Part shown: positions 8,454 through 15,653 of the stretch, in pieces
How the letters are laid out: every line of letters starts with the position of its first letter
Numbering within the stretch: the first letter of the stretch is position 1
Source: Elizabethkingia occulta
GTDB lineage: Bacteria > Bacteroidota > Bacteroidia > Flavobacteriales > Weeksellaceae
Length of the DNA stretch: 43,419 nucleotides
Direction of reading: 5' to 3'
Assembly (NCBI RefSeq): GCF_002023715.1
Contig: NZ_MAHX01000003.1
Span: forward strand, 1-43,419
Translations under genes and position numbers: made by a program
Notes under the pieces: generated by a model
Told to the model about the DNA's origin: nothing
Databases searched by the model: none
What the model saw: the letters and a program-made list of their open reading frames with translations, nothing else

Positions 8454-8794
8454 GGCAGATAAATGTAAATGCCTGTTAAAATAGCCGCAAGAACTGCTAC
8501 TACAACAGCTCCGGCGGCTATATCTTTTATGATACCTATATTCTTATTGTATTCTGGGTGAACAAAATCACAGATTTTCTCTACACATGTATTTAGAGCT
8601 TCGGTAACCAGAACGAAGAATGAAGCCATCAGTATAAGTGCTATTTCCAGTCTTTCTAATTTTAGATACACAATAAAAAACAGGTTAACCAGAAGACCCA
8701 ATACTTCAATCTGAAAATTTCTTTCATTTTTTAGTAAGAATAAAATTCCTTTGAAAGCATTACCAAAACTTTTATATAGAGAAGGTTTACGCAT
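8429..8794 (-). CDS. dgkA: Diacylglycerol kinase / undecaprenol kinase (DgkA family)
   Basis: This 121-residue integral membrane kinase has three transmembrane segments, at about 30-50, 52-68 and 90-115. The family signature is present: EALNTCVEKICD around residues 65-76, then KDIAAGAVVV near 89-98. These supply the metal-binding glutamates and the conserved active-site lysine-aspartate-alanine stretch. In Gram-positives this family phosphorylates undecaprenol and in E. coli diacylglycerol; the sequence does not decide which applies here. Its ATG overlaps the stop of the upstream M28 peptidase in a TAATG arrangement, so translation is probably coupled. The 3' end overlaps the convergent patatin gene. 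Confidence 0.93.
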   Translation of the reverse strand: MRKPSLYKSFGNAFKGILFLLKNERNFQIEVLGLLVNLFFIVYLKLERLEIALILMASFFVLVTEALNTCVEKICDFVHPEYNKNIGIIKDIAAGAVVVAVLAAILTGIYIYLPYIIDFVS

Positions 8795-10149
8795 TATTCC
8801 CAGTATTTGTCAACCATATATATCAACTGAGTCATAACACTGGCACCTAGTAGAAGCTCTCTTCGGTTTACAGCCTCGAAGGTGTCAGACGCAGAGTGGT
8901 GCAGGTCAAAATATCTTTGTGAATCAGGCATTAAACCAGCAGTAGATACCCCATATTTTTTTAATGGTGCAATATCGGTACCTCCTTCTGAATCGGCAAT
9001 ATTATGAACATTATAAGGTGCAAATAATTTCATCCAGTTTTTAACATCAGTTTTTTGCTCTGGCTTCACATCCATAAAGAAGCCAATAGGTGAGTAGCCT
9101 CCGGCATCGCTTTCAAGTGCAAAGATATGTTTCTCCTTAGCACCATTCTCCTCTGCATATTTTAGACCGCCACGTGTTCCGTTTTCTTCATTGGCAAATA
9201 ATACTGCACGTATTGTATGGTTATTGTTAAGTCCTAGTTTTTTAAAGGTTCTGAGAACTTCTATAGACTGTACAATTCCGGCACCATCATCCTGTGCACC
9301 TTCGCCAACGTCCCAGGAATCCAGATGTCCACCTACAACAATAACTTTCTGATCTTTTTTACCAGTAATTTCTCCAATTACAGAATTACTCATTACCTCT
9401 TCCTTCATCCCACAGTTGGAATTAAGTTTAGCGGTTACTTTTTGTGATTGTAATAACTTAGCAAGATTCTCAGCTCCTTTAGGTCCAATAGCGATGGCTG
9501 GTATTTTTTCTATTCCATCTTCATACTTCATCGCTCCTGTATGTGGGGCGTCGTCTGTAGCGGAGGACAAAGATCTGATGATTACGGCTTTTCCGCCTTT
9601 TTTTGCAACCATCGAAGCTGTTGCTCTCCTGTATATTCCTGCATCACGATATCCAAGGAATGTAGTTATATAAGATTGATTAAAGGAATTGTTGAAAAAT
9701 ACAATTTTACCTTTTACAGTACTTTCTGGCAATGCATTAAACTCTTCAATAGTTTTTACCAGAATTATATCACCTGTTAAATCTTTACCATTAGTACCTT
9801 CTGAGTTTCCAAGAGAAAGCATATTGACAGACTGCCACTGCCCATTAGCTGTTTTTATATGAAGAGATTCTTTACCTCTTACCCATACCGGAACTTTTAC
9901 AGGCTGAAGCCATACTTTATCTGCTCCGGCTTGTTTCAATTGATTAAAGGCCCATTGTGTTGCTTTTTCGTAAGCTGCTGAGCCACTTAGTCTGTGGCCA
10001 ATATTTTTACTAAGGTACCTTAGCTCTTCATAAGCCTCTCCTTGGTTTAAAATCTGTCCTGATATTTTAGAGAATACCAGTGAATCGTCCTTTTGTTGGG
10101 CGAAAAAAAATCCACTCGCAATGAGTGGAATAAGCATTAGTTTTTTCAT
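8794..10149 (-). CDS. Exported M28-family zinc aminopeptidase/carboxypeptidase
   Basis: A roughly 451-residue secreted metallopeptidase resembling the plasma glutamate carboxypeptidase (CPQ) branch of M28. The signal peptide MKKLMLIPLIASGFFFAQQ argues for the ATG at 10149. An in-frame ATG at 10164 would add five residues and leave almost no leader behind the promoter at 10178-10185. A PA-like insert occupies about residues 130-240. Zinc ligands of the M28 fold are visible: H275 and D277 in GGHLDSWD, then EGAQDDGAG, the ANEENG glutamates, and a late DLHHSASD segment. It probably trims peptides in the periplasm or outside the cell. Its stop overlaps the dgkA start, so the two form an operon. 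Confidence 0.93.
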   Translation of the reverse strand: MKKLMLIPLIASGFFFAQQKDDSLVFSKISGQILNQGEAYEELRYLSKNIGHRLSGSAAYEKATQWAFNQLKQAGADKVWLQPVKVPVWVRGKESLHIKTANGQWQSVNMLSLGNSEGTNGKDLTGDIILVKTIEEFNALPESTVKGKIVFFNNSFNQSYITTFLGYRDAGIYRRATASMVAKKGGKAVIIRSLSSATDDAPHTGAMKYEDGIEKIPAIAIGPKGAENLAKLLQSQKVTAKLNSNCGMKEEVMSNSVIGEITGKKDQKVIVVGGHLDSWDVGEGAQDDGAGIVQSIEVLRTFKKLGLNNNHTIRAVLFANEENGTRGGLKYAEENGAKEKHIFALESDAGGYSPIGFFMDVKPEQKTDVKNWMKLFAPYNVHNIADSEGGTDIAPLKKYGVSTAGLMPDSQRYFDLHHSASDTFEAVNRRELLLGASVMTQLIYMVDKYWE

Positions 10150-10177
10150 TGCAATTCCTGTCAAGTTTTGAGTAAAT

Positions 10178-10185
10178 CAAATTTA
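10178..10185 (-). promoter_or_regulatory. Promoter -7 element of the M28 peptidase gene
   Basis: On the minus strand, TAAATTTG fits TAnnTTTG exactly and lies between the DUF1015 stop and the peptidase start. It indicates that the peptidase-dgkA pair has its own transcript. The -33 region has no clear TTG. Confidence 0.5.
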
Positions 10186-10208
10186 AGGAATTTTTGCAGG
10201 AAAAAATA

Positions 10209-11447
10209 TTATTTCATGTCATACATTACCAATGCAGTAAGCAGTTTTGGTTCTATATAGGTACATTTTGGTGGCATTTTTTGTTTAAGATCTGATATTT
10301 TCACCAAGTCTGAGAATGGTAATGGATGAATTGCAAATCCTACAGCGTATTCACCATTGTCTACCAGTTCTTTAATTTCTGCAATACCTTCTACTGTAGA
10401 ATTACCTTTAGAGAAGCCTATTTTGTCACTTAGTTTGGTTTCCATACCCAAGACTTCCTTAATAACATTTCGTTCCAGGAAGTAGTGGTCAAGATCCTCC
10501 AATCCGCCGGTTTTATTTCTAAGATCATGTTTGATATGAAGACTGTAGAATTTACCATCTACATACATGCTCAGGTGATATTTTTGAGAAGGATAATAAG
10601 GAATATCTCCTTTCTCATGAATAACAAAAAATTTCTCTAAAGATTTTAAAAATTGTTCTGTAGATAAACCGTTCAGGTCTTTTATCAGACGGTTATAATC
10701 GTGGATTTTAATAGATTGGTTGGAGACAATATAGCTGTAAACATAATTAAAGCCTTCCTGTCCGGTATGTTTTTTACCTTTATTAAGATGATTTTTAGCA
10801 TTGAGTGCTGCAGAACCAATTCTGTGATGACCATCGGCGATGTAAAAGGAATCAATTTGTTCAATTACTTCCTTATACTGTTGAAGTTTCAGACGGTTAT
10901 CAATTCTCCATAGTTTGTGACGAACTCCGTTCTTGTCTGTAAAGTTAGCAACCGGAACATTTTTCTCTTCCAGATTCATCAATACCTCTATTTTGGAATT
11001 AGAAGGATAGGTAAGCAATACAGGTTCAGCCTGAATTTTTACTTTATCCAGGTAGTGGGCAAACTTTTCCTTTCTCTGCGTTATGGTTGCTTCGTGTTTT
11101 TTTATTTTTCCGTTCCAGAAATCCTCAACAGATGTTAATCCCAAAAGACCACGGTAAACCGTTTTGTCCGGCATTATCTGCTCGTAAAGATAAAATGCAG
11201 CGTTGTCCTGAGACAGTTTTTTATCCTGAAACAGTTCTTCAAAATTGGTTCTGACCTTTCTTAGGTTACGGTCTACATCTTTTGATTTGCTGCATACAAA
11301 AGGCTTTAACATCTGGACATATGAATCGTCCACACTAGCCTTCAGATGTAACTCTTCTTCTGTGAAGTTATCTATAGATGCTGTTGTAAATGTTTCAACC
11401 AAATCATGGTGAGGTCTTATGCCTCGAAAGGGTTTAAATAAAGGCAT
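10209..11447 (-). CDS. DUF1015-family protein in the serine operon
   Basis: This 412-residue soluble protein belongs to DUF1015 (opening FKPFRGIRPHHDLV, late FAIHPLPFSDLVKISD). Its strongest motif is ADGHHRIGSA starting at A204, with a second conserved area around LDHYFLERNVIKEVLG. The DGHHR string recalls the active site of ParB/Srx-fold proteins, including free-serine kinases (SerK, SbnI). That similarity is by eye only. The gene begins six bases after the serA stop and follows serC on the same strand, so it is almost certainly co-transcribed with phosphoserine biosynthesis. No phosphoserine phosphatase gene is in the window, which makes a role in the last serine step or in serine phosphorylation an attractive inference. 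No biochemical function is claimed. Confidence 0.9.
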   Translation of the reverse strand: MPLFKPFRGIRPHHDLVETFTTASIDNFTEEELHLKASVDDSYVQMLKPFVCSKSKDVDRNLRKVRTNFEELFQDKKLSQDNAAFYLYEQIMPDKTVYRGLLGLTSVEDFWNGKIKKHEATITQRKEKFAHYLDKVKIQAEPVLLTYPSNSKIEVLMNLEEKNVPVANFTDKNGVRHKLWRIDNRLKLQQYKEVIEQIDSFYIADGHHRIGSAALNAKNHLNKGKKHTGQEGFNYVYSYIVSNQSIKIHDYNRLIKDLNGLSTEQFLKSLEKFFVIHEKGDIPYYPSQKYHLSMYVDGKFYSLHIKHDLRNKTGGLEDLDHYFLERNVIKEVLGMETKLSDKIGFSKGNSTVEGIAEIKELVDNGEYAVGFAIHPLPFSDLVKISDLKQKMPPKCTYIEPKLLTALVMYDMK

Positions 11448-11453
11448 TTCTTT

Positions 11454-12407
11454 CTATTGTAGTTTAAGTTTAATTAGTTGTTCTGCTAATTCCATTCCAA
11501 TTTTCTCCTGTGCATCAATTGTGTTGCCACCAATGTGTGGGCTTAATGATAAAGCAGGATTCATTAATAAAGGAAGTTCGGGATTAGGTTCGTTTTCAAA
11601 AACGTCCAGTGCGGCACCAGCTATTTTTCCTTCTTCGATAAAGTCCAGTAAGGTAACCTCATTAAGTACACCACCTCTGGCAGCATTCACAATGAATACA
11701 CCGTCTTTCATTCTGCTGAATTCCTCAGAATCCAGAATATAGTGAAGCGTTTTTGCTGTATTGATACTGATAAAATCAGATTGTGTAATTACTTCATCAA
11801 GGGAAACAGAAGTTAAGCTGAATTTCATCTTTTGTCCATCGAAAAAGTGTAGTGCCACTTCTTCTGTTTTAGGGGTTCTGTTATAACATAAAACTTTCAT
11901 TCCCAAAGAAATTCCAATTTTAGCTACTTCCATTCCAATTTTACCCATACCAATTACCCCAAGAGTTTTTCCTTTTAGCTCAAAAGCTTTAGCAAAGGAT
12001 TTCTTAAGTTCATTGAATTTAGTTTCTCCCTCCAGTGGCATCAGTCTGTTCGACTCATGCAGGTTTCTGGCCAAAGAAAAGAAATGAGCAAAAACAAGTT
12101 CGGCAACAGAACGTAAAGAGGCAAGGGGAGTATTGAATACATAGATGTCTTTCTCTCTTGCATATTCCACATCAATATTGTCCATGCCAATACCTCCTCG
12201 TCCTACAATTCTTAGTGTAGGACAGGCATCTATCAGTTCTTTTGTTACTTTGGTTGCGGATCTTACAAGAAGAACATCCACTCCGTTATCATTGATAAAC
12301 TGTGCGAGATGTCCGGATGAGACACGATTGTCCAGCAGATTAATTCCTGCTTCTTTTAACGCTTTTTCCCCCGATTCCGAAATACCATCGTTAGCTAATA
12401 CCTTCAT
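11454..12407 (-). CDS. serA: D-3-phosphoglycerate dehydrogenase (short form, no ACT domain)
   Basis: This 317-residue NAD-dependent D-2-hydroxyacid dehydrogenase should oxidise 3-phosphoglycerate to 3-phosphohydroxypyruvate, the entry step to serine. The Rossmann motif GVIGMGKIG is at residues 150-158. The catalytic triad is R244 (NAARGG), E273 (DVFENEP) and H291 (SPHIGG). The protein stops soon after the catalytic domain, so the C-terminal ACT domain used for serine feedback in E. coli is absent and inhibition by serine is not expected by that route. It lies 64 bases downstream of serC and six bases upstream of DUF1015. The operon context distinguishes it from generic 2-hydroxyacid dehydrogenases. 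Confidence 0.92.
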   Translation of the reverse strand: MKVLANDGISESGEKALKEAGINLLDNRVSSGHLAQFINDNGVDVLLVRSATKVTKELIDACPTLRIVGRGGIGMDNIDVEYAREKDIYVFNTPLASLRSVAELVFAHFFSLARNLHESNRLMPLEGETKFNELKKSFAKAFELKGKTLGVIGMGKIGMEVAKIGISLGMKVLCYNRTPKTEEVALHFFDGQKMKFSLTSVSLDEVITQSDFISINTAKTLHYILDSEEFSRMKDGVFIVNAARGGVLNEVTLLDFIEEGKIAGAALDVFENEPNPELPLLMNPALSLSPHIGGNTIDAQEKIGMELAEQLIKLKLQ

Positions 12408-12416
12408 ATAAGATAC

Positions 12417-12446
12417 AAATTTACAGATTTAAAAATTTACAGATTT
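12417..12446. repeat. Two-copy direct repeat between serC and serA
   Basis: AAATTTACAGATTT occurs twice (12417-12430 and 12433-12446) with a 16-base period in the 64-base serC-serA spacer. It could be slippage debris or a paired protein-binding site. Nothing else in the spacer looks structured. Confidence 0.6.
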
Positions 12447-12471
12447 TTAAGTTTGTTAATTTTCAAATCAA

Positions 12472-13530
12472 TTAGCTAATAGACTTCATAATGTCTACTA
12501 GTACCTGTACACTCTCGATTGGAAGAGCATTGTAAAGACTTGCACGGTATCCGCCAAGACTCCTGTGTCCGTTAAGACCACTTATACCAGCTGCTTTCCA
12601 TGCTGTATCGAAAGCTTCTTTTTTAGATTCGTCAGTAAGTTTGAAGGAAACATTCATTAATGAACGGTCCTCTTTTACAGAATAACCTTCGAATAAAGGA
12701 TTTCTGTCGATCTCATCATATAATAATTTAGCTTTTGCTTCATTGCGTACTTCGGCTGCTTCTATACCACCATGCTGCTCCAGATACTGAAGTGTAAGAA
12801 GTGATGTATAAACAGCAAATACAGGTGGTGTATTGTACATACTTTCTTTATCAATATGCAGCTGATAGTTTAAGTAAGAAGGAATATCTCTCCCCGTTTT
12901 TCCCAGAATATCTTTTTTTATAATAACTAATGTTGCTCCGGCCGGACCCATATTTTTCTGTGCTCCGGCGTAAATTAAATCGAATTGTGAGAAATCCAAT
13001 ACTCTGCTGAATATATCGGAAGACATATCGCAGACCATTAAAGTATCTGTTTTAGGAAACTCTTTCATTTGAGTTCCATAGATTGTATTGTTGGATGTAC
13101 AGTGGAAATAGTTGTATTCGGATCCTACAGTATAATCTTTAGGAATAAATGAATAATTCTGATCTTTAGAAGAGCCAACGATATCTACTGTACCTAGTTT
13201 TTTAGCTTCTTTAATAGCTCCTGCAGCCCATGTTCCGGTATCCAGATATGCAGCTTTACCATCTGTTTTCATAAGGTTGAAAGGAACCATTGCAAATTGA
13301 AGGCTTGCACCACCCTGAAGAAAGAGAACATCATAGTCATCTCCCAACTTCATTAATCTTTTTACAATAGCACGCGCTTCATCCATTACGGCAACAAACT
13401 CTTTGCTTCTGTGTGAGATTTCCAGAAGGGAAAGCCCCATTCCGTTAAAATCTAAAATAGCTTCTGAAGCTTTCTGGAAAACTTCCTGAGGCAGAATACA
13501 AGGACCGGCGCTAAAATTATGTTTCTTCAT
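12472..13530 (-). CDS. serC: Phosphoserine aminotransferase
   Basis: This 352-residue class-V PLP aminotransferase converts 3-phosphohydroxypyruvate and glutamate to phosphoserine and 2-oxoglutarate. It probably also acts on the pyridoxal precursor phosphohydroxythreonine. The Schiff-base lysine is K192 in GAQKNMGPAG. The family N-terminus NFSAGPCILP, the LLEISHRSKEF phosphate-binding region and the C-terminal GHRSLGGYRASLYNA are all intact. It is the first gene of a serC-serA-DUF1015 unit. It lies downstream of the ferredoxin gene, but the strong terminator at 13573-13599 separates the two. No TAnnTTTG element was found in its short upstream gap. Confidence 0.97.
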   Translation of the reverse strand: MKKHNFSAGPCILPQEVFQKASEAILDFNGMGLSLLEISHRSKEFVAVMDEARAIVKRLMKLGDDYDVLFLQGGASLQFAMVPFNLMKTDGKAAYLDTGTWAAGAIKEAKKLGTVDIVGSSKDQNYSFIPKDYTVGSEYNYFHCTSNNTIYGTQMKEFPKTDTLMVCDMSSDIFSRVLDFSQFDLIYAGAQKNMGPAGATLVIIKKDILGKTGRDIPSYLNYQLHIDKESMYNTPPVFAVYTSLLTLQYLEQHGGIEAAEVRNEAKAKLLYDEIDRNPLFEGYSVKEDRSLMNVSFKLTDESKKEAFDTAWKAAGISGLNGHRSLGGYRASLYNALPIESVQVLVDIMKSIS

Positions 13531-13572
13531 TACTAAATTTGGTGTTATATTGTTTTTATAAAGTATTTATTG

Positions 13573-13599
13573 AAAAAAAACGCTCACAATTAGTGAGCG
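13573..13599 (-). terminator. Intrinsic terminator of the ferredoxin gene
   Basis: On the minus strand a perfect 7-bp stem, CGCTCAC/GTGAGCG with a 5-nt loop, is followed by eight Ts. It isolates the ferredoxin gene from the serine operon. Confidence 0.9.
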
Positions 13600-13605
13600 G
13601 TATTT

Positions 13606-13956
13606 TTATTCTCCGTGTAAAAAAGCCTTTTTCTCAAGAAGCTCTTCTTCAGTTTCTACATGATCTTCATCTGGTACACAGCAGTCTACAGGACATACAG
13701 CAGCACATTGAGGCTCTTCATGAAAACCTTTACATTCAGTACATTTATCTGTTACAATGAAGTATACATCATCACTAACAGGTTCTTGTGGGGCATTAGC
13801 GTCTATAGTCAGACCCGATGTCATCGTTACGGTTCCTTTCAGGTTGGTTCCGTCTGCAGCTTTCCAGTCTACAGCTCCTTCATATATCGCAGTGTTAGGG
13901 CATTCAGGCTCACAAGCTCCACAGTTAATACATTCATCCGTTATTTTAATGGCCAT
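13606..13956 (-). CDS. Ferredoxin with two iron-sulfur cluster motifs
   Basis: A 116-residue soluble electron carrier. Cluster I ligands are C9, C12, C15 and C19 in [12 protein letters not shown]. Cluster II ligands are C72, C75, C84 and C88 in [18 protein letters not shown], followed by an extra C92-C93 pair. The eight-residue gap between the second and third cysteines of cluster II and the roughly 50-residue insert between the clusters resemble the Alvin-type long ferredoxins. The tail is acidic. It is divergent from the LuxC-like reductase, with back-to-back promoters at 13974-13991. That pairing suggests a shared redox role, but the reductase uses NADPH in known systems, so a direct partnership is inference. 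Confidence 0.93.
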   Translation of the reverse strand: MAIKITDECINCGACEPECPNTAIYEGAVDWKAADGTNLKGTVTMTSGLTIDANAPQEPVSDDVYFIVTDKCTECKGFHEEPQCAAVCPVDCCVPDEDHVETEEELLEKKAFLHGE

Positions 13957-13973
13957 TGCTCTTTAATTTTTGT

Positions 13974-13981
13974 TAAATTTG
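13974..13981 (+). promoter_or_regulatory. Promoter -7 element of the acyl-CoA reductase gene
   Basis: TAAATTTG is an exact consensus match, 28 bases upstream of the ATG at 14010. It is two bases from the oppositely oriented -7 element of the ferredoxin gene. Confidence 0.6.
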
Positions 13982-13983
13982 CA

Positions 13984-13991
13984 CAAAGATA
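13984..13991 (-). promoter_or_regulatory. Promoter -7 element of the ferredoxin gene
   Basis: On the minus strand, TATCTTTG is an exact TAnnTTTG match, with a predicted leader of about 20 bases. It faces away from the LuxC promoter, so polymerase binding at the two sites should be mutually exclusive. Confidence 0.6.
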
Positions 13992-14009
13992 AAAATTTTT
14001 CACCAGATT

Positions 14010-15044
14010 ATGAATAAGGAAGCTAAAATTCGGGGGTTAGGAGGTTTAGGAAGTTTTTTGAAAGAGTTCTTAATAAAAAATAATGACAATTATACATCTT
14101 TGGAAGAGGAATTTCAGGGATTATTGTTAAGATCAGAAATAGAAAATCCATGGTTTACTCAGGATAGTCTGAGATATGCTTTGGAAAGTTTAGCAGAAGT
14201 TCTTAATGAAACCGCAATCAGCAGTTGGACAGATAAATACCTATTTTCGGATACTTCAAAAAGAGTAGGGCTTATCTTAGCTGGTAACCTGCCCTTAGTA
14301 GGGTTTCACGATGTAATGTGTGTTGTATTATCCGGACATATTCCGGTGATAAAGCTTTCTTCCAAAGACAGATTATTAATTCCGTTTTTAATGAAAATAT
14401 GGAATGATTCTACAGAAGGAGGAGTTGAATATGAATTTGTAGAAAGACTTGAAAATTTTGAGGCTGTAATTGCTACAGGAAGTAATAATACGGCAAGATA
14501 TCTGGAATTTTATTTCAAAGATTATCAGAATATCATTCGTAAGAACCGTACATCAGTAGCTGTTTTAAATGGAGATGAGACCGATGAAGAATTGCAGTTA
14601 TTGGCGGAGGATATTTTCCGTTATTTCGGGTTGGGATGTCGTAACGTTACACGACTCTTTATTCCTGAAGACTTTAAATTAGAGCGCCTTTTTGAAAATT
14701 TCCTGAATTTTAAAGATGTTATTAACCATAATAAATATGCCAATAATTATGATTATAACAGAGCTGTATATCTATTAAATCAGGAGCTTTTCTGGGATAA
14801 TAATTTTGTAATGCTTCGTGAAGGTGAAGATTTATTTAGTCCGCTTTCAGTAATCAACTTTAGCCGGTATAAAAGTCTTGATGATGTAAAGAACTTTATT
14901 AGCGAGCATCAGGAGGAAATACAGTGTATTGTTGCTAAAGATGCATTAGGATTAGAATCAGTTTCTTTTGGTGAAGCTCAGAAACCAGGACTGGATGTTT
15001 ATGCAGATAATGTAGATACAATGGCTTTTCTTAGTGTTGTATAA
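14010..15044 (+). CDS. LuxC-like acyl-CoA / fatty-acid reductase
   Basis: This 344-residue protein resembles the LuxC/acyl-CoA reductase branch of the aldehyde dehydrogenase superfamily, which reduces acyl-CoA to aldehyde with NADPH. The nucleotide-binding region includes GLILAGNLPLVGFHDV. The probable catalytic cysteine is C210 in FGLGCRNVTRLF, at the position where LuxC forms its acyl thioester. The length is shorter than Photobacterium LuxC (about 480), as is usual in flavobacteria. No luciferase or LuxD/LuxE genes are near, so bioluminescence is not suggested. Its only close partner is the divergent ferredoxin gene. The substrate is unknown. Confidence 0.88.
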   Translation: MNKEAKIRGLGGLGSFLKEFLIKNNDNYTSLEEEFQGLLLRSEIENPWFTQDSLRYALESLAEVLNETAISSWTDKYLFSDTSKRVGLILAGNLPLVGFHDVMCVVLSGHIPVIKLSSKDRLLIPFLMKIWNDSTEGGVEYEFVERLENFEAVIATGSNNTARYLEFYFKDYQNIIRKNRTSVAVLNGDETDEELQLLAEDIFRYFGLGCRNVTRLFIPEDFKLERLFENFLNFKDVINHNKYANNYDYNRAVYLLNQELFWDNNFVMLREGEDLFSPLSVINFSRYKSLDDVKNFISEHQEEIQCIVAKDALGLESVSFGEAQKPGLDVYADNVDTMAFLSVV

Positions 15045-15132
15045 AAGGTATTAAAATAGAAGCATAATCGAAAAATATATACTATCAGAATTATTTTCAA
15101 AGATTCTGAAAAATATTCTTTAAAATAAACTG

Positions 15133-15173
15133 AAAAGAGCCGGAAGTAATTCGATAACTTTCGGCTCTTTTTT
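15133..15173. terminator. Bidirectional intrinsic terminator
   Basis: A 15-bp stem (AAAAGAGCCGGAAGT with ACTTTCGGCTCTTTT, one G-U pair) with a 9-nt loop is flanked by A and T tracts. It sits between the convergent LuxC-like and DUF4286 genes and can serve both. Confidence 0.88.
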
Positions 15174-15175
15174 AT

Positions 15176-15493
15176 TTATAATCTTCTGGTAATAGGATTA
15201 AGTTCCGTAATGAAGATGATCACCTGTTCCTGAGAGAACTTTTGGTGAATAATCTCACTCAAATTTTGCATTTCATTCAACAGGAATCCGCCTCTGATTT
15301 CATGATCATTAAAGATTAATAATAGATTGTAATTTTTACCCTCCTGGATATAATTGCTGTCTACTTCTGAGAAAATATACTTTTCTACATCATACAGATT
15401 TTCTACTAATGCCGGAAATTCCTGCTCCAGAAAATCATACCACTGCGACTGGGCTGCACTTTCAACATGAAAAGTAACGCTAAGAACACTCAT
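15176..15493 (-). CDS. DUF4286-family protein
   Basis: This 105-residue protein matches my recall of the DUF4286 family: an MSVLSVTFHVE opening strand, a WYDFLEQEFP helix, and LLIFNDHEIRGGFLLNEM. The strand-helix order and the size suggest a small ferredoxin-like fold, possibly of the dimeric alpha-beta-barrel type. No catalytic residues are evident and no function is known to me. It is transcribed away from gyrA and ends at the bidirectional terminator at 15133-15173, so it is monocistronic. Confidence 0.82.
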   Translation of the reverse strand: MSVLSVTFHVESAAQSQWYDFLEQEFPALVENLYDVEKYIFSEVDSNYIQEGKNYNLLLIFNDHEIRGGFLLNEMQNLSEIIHQKFSQEQVIIFITELNPITRRL

Positions 15494-15585
15494 TTTTAAG
15501 AAATTTTATGATTTTTAAAATTAAATATGCTTTATTTCAGGGGCAATATTAGGTAAAAAAAACGTAAATTAGCCCGTTGTTTAAA

Positions 15586-15630
15586 TCCTGAACTTCAGGA
15601 GTGTGAAAATCAGTTTTTTGTATGATTTTC
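15586..15630 (+). other. Two hairpins in the gyrA leader
   Basis: TCCTGAA (15586-15592) pairs with TTCAGGA (15594-15600), and GAAAATCA (15605-15612) pairs with TGATTTTC (15623-15630). The second stem ends 23 bases before the gyrA ATG. They may shape the leader RNA. No T-run follows, so they are not terminators. Confidence 0.4.
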
Positions 15631-15653
15631 CCGATTTATTTTAAATATAAAGA

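Noticed and set aside
14010-15044. Bioluminescence (lux) operon
   Set aside because: Only a LuxC-like reductase is present, with no luxA, luxB, luxD or luxE nearby.
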